From contig JASUSA010000037.1 in NCBI GenBank assembly GCA_030446305.1, forward strand, positions 1 to 35,807: a DNA stretch of 35,807 nucleotides, given 5' to 3'. Numbering within the stretch: position 1 is the first letter of the stretch; each line of letters begins with the position of its first letter. The position numbers and the translations under genes were made by a program. Shown piece by piece: positions 1-6,170 of the stretch. The notes beneath the pieces are model-generated. The model was not told the DNA's origin, made no database searches, and saw nothing but the letters and a program-made list of their open reading frames with translations. The stretch is from Clostridiales bacterium (lineage in GTDB: Bacteria > Bacillota > Clostridia > Peptostreptococcales > Acidaminobacteraceae).

Positions 1-98
1 GGGGCTACACCTGTACCCATCCCGAACACAGAAGTAAAGTCCTCCAGCGCCGATGGTACTTGGCGGGAAGCTGCCTGGGAGAGTAGGACGTTGCCGGT
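1..98 (+). rRNA. rrf: 5S ribosomal RNA, 5'-truncated by the window edge
   Basis: The first 98 bases match the complete 5S gene at about 513-629 except at two positions (C5 against T536, A15 against T546). The 5' third, about 19 bases, lies outside the window. The conserved CCCATCCCGAACAC and GAGAGTAGGACG blocks are present. It must be the last rRNA gene of an operon whose 16S and 23S genes lie upstream of the window. Confidence 0.95.
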
Positions 99-100
99 TT

Positions 101-128
101 ATACCCTATGTATTTATACATAGGGTAT
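101..128 (+). other. Perfect 12-bp hairpin between 5S and tRNA-Gly
   Basis: Arms ATACCCTATGTA (101-112) and TACATAGGGTAT (117-128) pair perfectly around a 4-base loop. No T-run follows, and a tRNA gene begins 20 bases later, so this is more likely an RNA-processing structure or a weak terminator than a full stop. The second 5S gene has a hairpin at the same place that does carry a T-run. Confidence 0.7.
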
Positions 129-148
129 CTCTATGATCAATAATAGGT

Positions 149-223
149 GCGGAAGTGGCTCAGTGGTAGAGCATCGCCTTGCCAAGGCGAGGGTCGCGGG
201 TTCAAATCCCGTCTTCCGCTCCA
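149..223 (+). tRNA. tRNA-Gly (anticodon GCC)
   Basis: The 75-base gene has a complete cloverleaf. The acceptor stem GCGGAAG (149-155) pairs with CTTCCGC (213-219), the discriminator is T220 and an encoded CCA follows at 221-223. The anticodon GCC sits in the loop within CTTGCCAAG, and the T-arm GGTTCAAATCC is canonical. It lies 50 bases after the first 5S gene, so it is probably co-transcribed with the rRNA operon. Confidence 0.97.
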
Positions 224-260
224 TTTTAATATTATAGATTTATGGTCTTGTGGCAAAGAT

Positions 261-364
261 CTAAGTAATTAGCACACAGTGGTAATTACTACAAAGGAAA
301 ACATTTGATCTGACGATCAAATGACACTGCGCAAATTTAATTTTCTGACGAAAATCCTTATTTG
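261..364 (+). repeat. Direct repeat copy A (104 bp, hairpin-rich)
   Basis: This block matches 401-504 at 102 of 104 positions; the differences are A276/G416 and A291/G431. It contains two hairpins with the same TGAC loop: CATTTGATC/GATCAAATG (302-323) and ATTTTC/GAAAAT (340-355). An upstream stem AGTAATT/AATTACT lies at 264-290. A weaker similarity of 16 of 22 bases extends upstream (244-260 region). It lies between tRNA-Gly and the second copy and has no coding potential. Confidence 0.9.
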
Positions 365-400
365 TACAGTAATGAAGGTTCACGGCCTAGCGGCCGAGAC

Positions 401-504
401 CTAAGTAATTAGCACGCAGTGGTAATTACTGCAAAGGAAAACATTTGATCTGACGATCAAATGACACTGCGCAAATTTAATTTTCTGACGAAAATCCTTA
501 TTTG
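401..504 (+). repeat. Direct repeat copy B, leading into the second 5S gene
   Basis: Second copy of the 104-bp block, with a period of 140 bp. Here the stem GCAGT/ACTGC (416-432) is fully paired, whereas copy A has two mismatches, so copy B looks like the intact form. It ends 8 bases before the 5S gene and so takes the place of a 23S-5S spacer. The preceding bases (383-400, containing GGCCGAG) faintly resemble the 3' end of clostridial 23S rRNA, which would fit a remnant of a rearranged rRNA operon. Confidence 0.85.
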
Positions 505-512
505 CTGCGTTT

Positions 513-629
513 ATCCGGTGACGATGGCGGAGGGGTTACACCTGTTCCCATCCCGAACACAGAAGTAAAGTCCTCCAGCGCCGATGGTACTTGGCGGGAA
601 GCTGCCTGGGAGAGTAGGACGTTGCCGGT
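513..629 (+). rRNA. rrf: 5S ribosomal RNA, complete second copy
   Basis: About 117 bases from TCCGGTGACGATGG to the complementary CGTTGCCGG, with all conserved 5S blocks. The terminal stem pairs around 513-520 with 621-629. No intact 23S gene lies directly upstream in the window; the tRNA-Gly and the repeat units do. The ends are good to about 2 bases. Confidence 0.95.
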
Positions 630-632
630 TAT

Positions 633-669
633 AAGACTCTATGTATTCCATGTACATAGAGTCTTTTTA
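633..669 (+). terminator. Intrinsic terminator of the rRNA/tRNA unit
   Basis: The hairpin AGACTCTATGTA/TACATAGAGTCT begins right after the 5S gene and is followed by TTTTT. It resembles the hairpin after the first 5S copy but has a proper T-run, so transcription should stop here. Confidence 0.9.
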
Positions 670-957
670 TATGGAAAAATAGGTTTGAAGTCAATTATTT
701 TCAATAAAAATCCCAAACTTCTTGATTTTAAAGAGCTTTGAGATTTTTTGTTTATTGAGGTTTCGTAGACTAAATAGTAGTGAGCTGATTTCAAAATCGA
801 CAAAAATTACATATAATGGAATAGCACAATAGTACCGACTTACATAAAAAGTTATTATTGGTTACAATAGGGTAAGTAATATGCAGCTGTTGTCATCAAA
901 ACTTGGGGTGACTGAGAACATTAATACCGTTAATAAATCAATTAAAAGGATTGAGAG
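670..957. other. Intergenic region before the DUF4157 gene
   Basis: AT-rich, with no RNA gene or open frame that I can support. Two -10-like elements are visible, TATAAT at 812-817 and TACAAT at 863-868, but neither has a convincing -35 box. Either could serve the gene starting at 958. Confidence 0.4.
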
Positions 958-2928
958 ATGCATGAACAATTAGAAAAATCAAAAGAAAATACAAAAAGTT
1001 CTATTTCTAATGAGAATAAGTATGAGATTCAAAACGACAAGCAAGGAACGATTAAACCGCTAGGCGTTATAAATCAGCGTGAAAAGCAGTCAGAAACAGG
1101 TTTTGTTTCTTCGAGGCAGGTGCGGGAAAAAGAAAATAACACAGGTATGCCCAATAACTTAAAAGAGGGTATTGAGAATCTCTCGGGATTCGCGATGGAT
1201 GATGTGAAGGTGCATTATGGCTCATACAGGCCAGCGCAATTAAATGCACATGCGTATGCGCAGGGAACAGAAATTCATTTAGCGCCGGGCCAAGAAAAAC
1301 AGTTGCTACATGAAGCATGGCATACGGTTCAGCAGAAGCAGGGAAGGGTAAAGCCAACTTTGCAGATGAAGCGCGATATTGCGATTAATGATGATGCTGA
1401 ATTGGAAGATGAAGCGGACAAAATGGGTGCAAAAGTAGCGGCTTTATCAATGAAAGATAATGACGTCTTACCAGATGAGCAAAATAGAAATCCATTGGTT
1501 CAGACAGTAACTTCTGCACCTGTTCAAAGAGTTAAATTTCAACAATCATTTTCCGGACCGGCAATTGGAACGGAGTATGAGTTATCTGATGCACTTATCT
1601 TTAAAACATCTTCTATCCAAGAAATAGCTGTTGTAAGGGATCAAGCAGATAATGATTTGGTTGAAATTACATCTGATATGGTGTCGCCTGCAGTATTAGC
1701 GGATGCTACAGAAGAAACAAAACAAAGTATTTTCAACGATTATGAACCCGCTTCGGTAATAGATATTGACGGAGAGTCTCAGAGAATTTCAAGTAATCTT
1801 GATTCTTACACCATCGAATTGATTACCCATCCCGCTTTGGCAAAAGGTCAGGATAATCAATTGTCGGAGGAAGCTTCTGCTGCATGGGACTTGCGGCAAA
1901 GCGCATTTGACTTTGCACTGGATTGTATAAAAACTGCAGGACAAGCGGATCGCTTAGAAGACAAGCATTTAGCAGAGACTTCCAAGGATAATCTGAAATT
2001 GTCTTTGCGCGCCAATATCACGCATATCATCCAAACTTCGGGATCGCCGTCATTTTCACCTTCAAGTTTTCAGGCAACTTATTCACAGGCAAGTGAAGCA
2101 ATTGACACAGATTTGTTTTTAGATGCTTCATGGCTAAAGGAAGATGTAAGTACTGAGGTAGGAAATTTGAGTGATATTCAAGGCTACGATAAGATTGACG
2201 AGAGTAAGAGAAAAGCGTTTAAAAAGGCAGTCGAATATGCTGCCCGCATTATTAAGAAAGTCCTAGCAATCAATCATGATAAGCCGCTTGTAGGCATTGA
2301 TCCACATGGAACACATAATGTACATGATCCGGATGTTAAAAATGCTTGGGGAATGCTTCCGCGCACCTTGGTAAAAGATACGGTTACACATATGATTGGG
2401 TCGGACGAAGCTTCGATGACTGCTTACACGAGCTACATCACTTCTGTTAAAAACCAAGGAAAGATTCAAAAGTCAATTATTGAGAAATATATCACGGGTG
2501 ATACTGGTTTTGCACGTACGACTTTATCTGGCATTGAAACGGATCATAAAGGGGCCAGTGCATTTGAAATTCGTTCTGGGGGTGATGAAATGCACCCATA
2601 TGCAGCACCAAACATCGAAGTTGTTGGCACTCAAACAGAACTGTGGGGAGAATTTTATACGAATCCCGACTTATTCGTTTATAAAAAAGAAAAGCCTAAA
2701 GATATCAGATACATTTATTGGCATACCACATTGAAAAAATTTATTTACATGAAGTTAGAAGCGGAAGAAAAGAAGAATGAAGCGAAAAAAAAATGGTATG
2801 CTTTCGATCCGAAAACTGAGGAAACAATTGTATGGACAGATCCAACACGAAATAAAACAAATGCATTGGATCTAGATGAAGAAAGAGAAGCGCCACCCAC
2901 ACAGATGCCAAAATTTCTGAAACCATAG
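958..2928 (+). CDS. DUF4157 (eCIS core domain) protein with an unrecognised C-terminal half
   Basis: Predicted 656-residue protein without signal peptide or membrane segment. ATG 958 follows AAAAGGATTGAGAG. Residues 1-62 are polar and probably disordered. Residues about 64-138 are a DUF4157 domain, with the HExxH zinc-peptidase motif HEAWH at 118-122 and a downstream LEDEADKMG (149-157) that could supply the third metal ligand. In other bacteria DUF4157 marks cargo or toxin proteins of extracellular contractile injection systems, but no eCIS structural gene is present here. After a linker ending VQRV (189-192), residues about 200-570 form one unrecognised region; GTEYEL (204-209), TIELITHP (285-292), WGMLPR (464-469) and AFEIRSGG (535-542) are faintly like amidoligase/glutamate-ligase folds, which is only a guess. 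The tail (575-656) is charged. DUF4157 is well supported; the function is open. Confidence 0.85.
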   Translation: MHEQLEKSKENTKSSISNENKYEIQNDKQGTIKPLGVINQREKQSETGFVSSRQVREKENNTGMPNNLKEGIENLSGFAMDDVKVHYGSYRPAQLNAHAYAQGTEIHLAPGQEKQLLHEAWHTVQQKQGRVKPTLQMKRDIAINDDAELEDEADKMGAKVAALSMKDNDVLPDEQNRNPLVQTVTSAPVQRVKFQQSFSGPAIGTEYELSDALIFKTSSIQEIAVVRDQADNDLVEITSDMVSPAVLADATEETKQSIFNDYEPASVIDIDGESQRISSNLDSYTIELITHPALAKGQDNQLSEEASAAWDLRQSAFDFALDCIKTAGQADRLEDKHLAETSKDNLKLSLRANITHIIQTSGSPSFSPSSFQATYSQASEAIDTDLFLDASWLKEDVSTEVGNLSDIQGYDKIDESKRKAFKKAVEYAARIIKKVLAINHDKPLVGIDPHGTHNVHDPDVKNAWGMLPRTLVKDTVTHMIGSDEASMTAYTSYITSVKNQGKIQKSIIEKYITGDTGFARTTLSGIETDHKGASAFEIRSGGDEMHPYAAPNIEVVGTQTELWGEFYTNPDLFVYKKEKPKDIRYIYWHTTLKKFIYMKLEAEEKKNEAKKKWYAFDPKTEETIVWTDPTRNKTNALDLDEEREAPPTQMPKFLKP

Positions 2929-2970
2929 AAGTAATGATGTGATATGATTAAAGTGGAGGCGATCACATTC

Positions 2971-3798
2971 ATGCAAATTTATGAGACCAATCTAGATGAA
3001 GAAAAATTCAAACCGCTGCAAAGTGATTGTTCGAATTGCAGTGGTTTATGCTGTGTTGCATTGTATTTTTCAAAAACAGAAGGCTTCCCAGAAAATAAAG
3101 CAGCTGGTAAGCCTTGTCTGTATCTGCAGCCCGATTATCTTTGCAAAATTCATGAAAGCCTTGTGGATAAAAATATGAAGGGGTGTATCGGATACGATTG
3201 CTATGGTGCTGGTCAAGCTGTGACGGCGATGTATAAAGGTGATACTTGGCAATCATCACCAGAAAGAGCACAGGAAATATTTAATGTCTTTATGATTATC
3301 TTTCAACTCCACCAAATGCGCTGGTTTCTAATGGAAGCGCGTGTGATGGGGCATGTGAAAACATTGGCGCCAAAAATCAATGCGCTGATTGAAGAGAATA
3401 GACGGTATTGTTCATGCTCATCAACGGATGTTTTGTCATTGGATTTAAAGCATTATAAAAAACGGGTGAATACACTTTTAAAAGAAACCAGCAGAATGGT
3501 AAGTGATCGTTTTCCAAGGCAGTCTAGTCATCATGCGGTAGACTATATGGGGCGAAATTTTAAAAACAAAAGTTTTGATGGGATTGATTTTAGCATGCAT
3601 TTACTGATTGCATCGGATTTTAGCGGCTGTACATTTAGCGGTGCAAATTTTTTAGGCACGGATCTGCGAGATTGCTGTTTCAATGGCGCCGATTTAAGTG
3701 AAGCTGTTTTTTTAACGCAAATGCAGGTTAATGCGGCGCGGGGGGATGTAAATACAAAGCTTCCTGTTTTTCTGTCGCGGCCTGTCACATGGCGATAG
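2971..3798 (+). CDS. Cys-cluster and pentapeptide-repeat protein
   Basis: 275 residues from ATG 2971, preceded by GGAGG at 2954-2958. An in-frame ATG at 2944 is possible but has a weaker ribosome site. The N-terminal part carries a CxxCxGxCC cluster followed by spaced cysteines (CLYLQPDYLCKIH, GCIGYDC), as in YkgJ-like putative zinc- or iron-sulfur-binding domains. Residues about 185-255 are pentapeptide repeats of the A(D/N)Lxx type (FDGIDFS, FSGANFLGTDLRD, FNGADLSEA) ending in LTQMQVNAARGD, a common end of such right-handed beta-helix domains. It starts 42 bases after the DUF4157 gene and may be co-transcribed with it. Pentapeptide proteins range from DNA mimics to structural proteins, so no specific role is assigned. 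Confidence 0.8.
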   Translation: MQIYETNLDEEKFKPLQSDCSNCSGLCCVALYFSKTEGFPENKAAGKPCLYLQPDYLCKIHESLVDKNMKGCIGYDCYGAGQAVTAMYKGDTWQSSPERAQEIFNVFMIIFQLHQMRWFLMEARVMGHVKTLAPKINALIEENRRYCSCSSTDVLSLDLKHYKKRVNTLLKETSRMVSDRFPRQSSHHAVDYMGRNFKNKSFDGIDFSMHLLIASDFSGCTFSGANFLGTDLRDCCFNGADLSEAVFLTQMQVNAARGDVNTKLPVFLSRPVTWR

Positions 3799-3920
3799 AC
3801 AGAGTACGAGAAACGCAGGGATATTGCACGGGAAATACCGCTAAGGCAATATTGATTAAGTGATAATGCATCCTATTGAAGATAGAACGTTCATTGACGT
3901 ACAAATGAAGAGGCGAAAAC

Positions 3921-4976
3921 ATGCGACAGATTATACATTTTGATATTGATGCATTCTATGCATCGGTTGAACAATTGGATCACCCTGAATACAGGCATAA
4001 GCCAATTATCGTCGGAGGCGATTCTGATCGAAGTGTTGTGGCGACTTGTTCATATGAGGCACGAAAATTCGGTGTACGAAGTGCGATGAGTGCAGTTGTC
4101 GCAAAGCGACGATGTCCCGATGGCATCTTTGTCTATCCAAGAATGCAGCGCTATCAAGAAGTCTCTAGAAAAATTTTTCAATATATTGAGAGCATCAACT
4201 GCGATTTACAGAAAGTATCAATAGATGAAGGCTATTTAGATATAACACCTTTAAAAATTGAACCGAAGCAGTTTGCAAAGCAATTAAAGGAAGCCGTTTT
4301 TGCTTTGACGGGGCTTACGATCTCTGTAGGCATATCGTATAATAAATTTTTAGCGAAACTTGCATCGGATTGGAATAAGCCGGATGGCATTTTTGAAATA
4401 AGACCTTCGGATGTCCCAGCGATTTTGCTGCCGCTTCCGATTATAAAAATTCATGGACTTGGCAAAAAATCCTGTGAAAAACTCAACCGCATTGGTATTT
4501 TTACCATTGCTGATCTATATCAGTACCCTTTAGATGCTGTTGGACAGATTATTGGCGAGACATTTGCGAAAGAAATCATTGACCGTATCCACGGTATTGA
4601 CAACCGTCCAGTGGAAGTAACCCAGGAACGCAAATCGTATGGCAAAGAAACAACACTTGATGAAGATACCATGGACCGTTCTTTATTAGATGATATTTTA
4701 AAACGATATCTCGAGCGGATTATTGCAGCGTTATCGGAAAGACAACTGATGGCCAAAACAATAACGATTAAAGTAAAGTATCATGATTTTGAACAGTTTA
4801 CCCGAAGCCATAGCCTTGAACGCGCGACCATTAACGCAAAAATGCTCTTTGAGGCATATGAGATTTTGTTTCAGCAGACACAATTTGAAAAACCCGTTCG
4901 ATTGATTGGGATAACACTGTCGAATCTGGAAGAGATAGGATTTAAGCAGTTTAACATTTTGGAAGAGATCGAATAG
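3921..4976 (+). CDS. dinB: DNA polymerase IV (Y-family translesion polymerase)
   Basis: 351 residues, the usual length. It copies past damaged template bases. The palm motif FDIDAFYASVEQ (7-18) holds the metal ligand D8 and the likely steric-gate Y13. The second catalytic motif SIDEGYLD (100-107) provides D102 and E103. The thumb HhH region (IHGLGKKSCEKL) and little-finger domain follow. Near the C terminus, QFNIL (343-347) resembles the beta-clamp binding pentapeptide. ATG 3921 has GAGG upstream. It is transcribed alone: no LexA-type operator was recognised, and the next gene has its own promoter and operator. Confidence 0.96.
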   Translation: MRQIIHFDIDAFYASVEQLDHPEYRHKPIIVGGDSDRSVVATCSYEARKFGVRSAMSAVVAKRRCPDGIFVYPRMQRYQEVSRKIFQYIESINCDLQKVSIDEGYLDITPLKIEPKQFAKQLKEAVFALTGLTISVGISYNKFLAKLASDWNKPDGIFEIRPSDVPAILLPLPIIKIHGLGKKSCEKLNRIGIFTIADLYQYPLDAVGQIIGETFAKEIIDRIHGIDNRPVEVTQERKSYGKETTLDEDTMDRSLLDDILKRYLERIIAALSERQLMAKTITIKVKYHDFEQFTRSHSLERATINAKMLFEAYEILFQQTQFEKPVRLIGITLSNLEEIGFKQFNILEEIE

Positions 4977-5042
4977 CAGCGTTCATAGGCGTATATAGGA
5001 TTATGCACAGCAGGCACAAAAAGTATACATGGGTGGTATCTA

Positions 5043-5071
5043 TTCATTTTGAAAGAGAACTATGTTATAAT
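5043..5071 (+). promoter_or_regulatory. Promoter of the LacI-family regulator gene
   Basis: A perfect -10 TATAAT at 5066-5071 has only a weak -35 (TTCATT, 5043-5048) 17 bases upstream. The double operator starts two bases after the -10, so transcription would start inside it and bound repressor would block initiation or escape. Confidence 0.6.
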
Positions 5072-5072
5072 A

Positions 5073-5100
5073 TTGGAAACGTTACCGAAAACGTTTCCAA
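5073..5100 (+). promoter_or_regulatory. Double LacI-family operator
   Basis: The outer arms TTGGAAACGTT (5073-5083) and AACGTTTCCAA (5090-5100) are perfect inverted repeats. The block also reads as two operators of the LacI-family type with a central CG, GGAAACGTTACC (centre 5080/5081) and GAAAACGTTTCC (centre 5092/5093), 12 bp apart. It lies between the -10 box and the start codon of the LacI-type regulator, so autoregulation is the natural reading. Confidence 0.85.
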
Positions 5101-5124
5101 TGATTAGGATGAGGTTAATACCGG

Positions 5125-6135
5125 ATGAAATCAGTTAATATAAAAGATATTGCCCGTATTGCAGGTGTGGGAGTGGCAACAGTGTCGCGCGTGATTAATC
5201 ATCACCCCGATGTCAAGGAAGAAACGCGGCAGCACATTTTAAAAATTATAGAGGAATACAATTACATACCCAACAACAGTGCGCGCTATCTCAAGCGTTC
5301 TGAGAGCAATGACATCGGTATCATCATCAAGGGGATCTACAATCCGCTCTTTGCAGAAATGATGCAAAAAATCGAACGCATTTTGTCACAAGTTGGGTAT
5401 ACGGTCATGTTACATCACCACATGGACATGGCCATTCGCGATATGGATGTCGCTCAGGAGTTTGTCAAGGAAAAGCGGCTTAAAGGACTTATTTGCCTTG
5501 GCGGCGATTTTGAAGATGTTCAGACAGATGAAGTGAGACAAATGGGTGTGCCGATGATCTTGACATCGGCACTGCAAAACAGTTCACTCGATCGAAATGT
5601 TTATTCCAGTGTCGGGATTGACAATGAAGTTGCCGCTTTTGAAATTGTCGATTATTTGTGTACAGTAGGTCATCAAAAGATTGGCATCATTACCACTGGT
5701 GAACACGATCAGAGTATTGGCGGCAGAAGAACACAGGGTTATATGCGTGCGTTGGCTACACATGATATTCCAAAAGTAGACGAGCGGTTTGAAGTAGGTG
5801 ACTACACGTTTGAATCCGCATATTTGGCAATGAAACGCCTGCTTGAAAAAGCGCCGGATCTTACGGCTGTCTTTGCCATTTCAGATATTATGGCAATCGG
5901 TGCAGCGCGAGCAATTCGTGAAGTCGGTAAAACAATTCCTGAGGATATTGCCCTGGCGGGGTTTGACGATATTGATTACGCGGCTTTTTTCAACCCGCCG
6001 CTGACCACAGTCAAACAACCCCTTGAAACACTTTCCGAAACCACAGCGGAACTTATGATTGCCCTATTGGAGGATCGAAGTGAACATGAGCACATGATGC
6101 TTCAAACGACTTTAAAAATTAGAAAGACGACCTAG
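5125..6135 (+). CDS. LacI-family transcriptional regulator (probably alpha-glucan/maltodextrin responsive)
   Basis: 336 residues. The N-terminal helix-turn-helix (NIKDIARIAGVGVATVSRVIN, about residues 4-24) and hinge (YIPNNSARYLKRS) are typical of the family. A periplasmic-binding-protein-like effector domain follows from about residue 61, with the family pattern AISDIMAIGAARAIREVG and IALAGFDDIDYAAFFNPPLTTV. It should repress by binding the palindromes just upstream and release on binding a sugar. The glycogen phosphorylase gene begins 35 bases downstream with no terminator between, so the regulator probably controls the phosphorylase-glucokinase unit as well as itself. The effector cannot be read from the sequence; glucose or maltodextrin is inferred from the neighbours. 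Confidence 0.92.
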   Translation: MKSVNIKDIARIAGVGVATVSRVINHHPDVKEETRQHILKIIEEYNYIPNNSARYLKRSESNDIGIIIKGIYNPLFAEMMQKIERILSQVGYTVMLHHHMDMAIRDMDVAQEFVKEKRLKGLICLGGDFEDVQTDEVRQMGVPMILTSALQNSSLDRNVYSSVGIDNEVAAFEIVDYLCTVGHQKIGIITTGEHDQSIGGRRTQGYMRALATHDIPKVDERFEVGDYTFESAYLAMKRLLEKAPDLTAVFAISDIMAIGAARAIREVGKTIPEDIALAGFDDIDYAAFFNPPLTTVKQPLETLSETTAELMIALLEDRSEHEHMMLQTTLKIRKTT

Positions 6136-6170
6136 ATGAATAGGTATGAGGTATTTTATTGGAGGTTGAA

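Noticed and set aside
261..504. Direct repeats considered as a CRISPR array
   Set aside because: Only two copies of 104 bp with a 36-bp gap, hairpins inside each copy, and adjacency to 5S rRNA; no cas genes.
502..741. 79-codon open frame across the second 5S gene
   Set aside because: It runs through a complete 5S rRNA gene and its terminator; the reading frame is incidental.
3831..3853. Nested inverted repeat ATATTGC/GCAATAT between the pentapeptide gene and dinB
   Set aside because: Short, no T-run and no clear promoter relation; too weak to call a terminator or operator.
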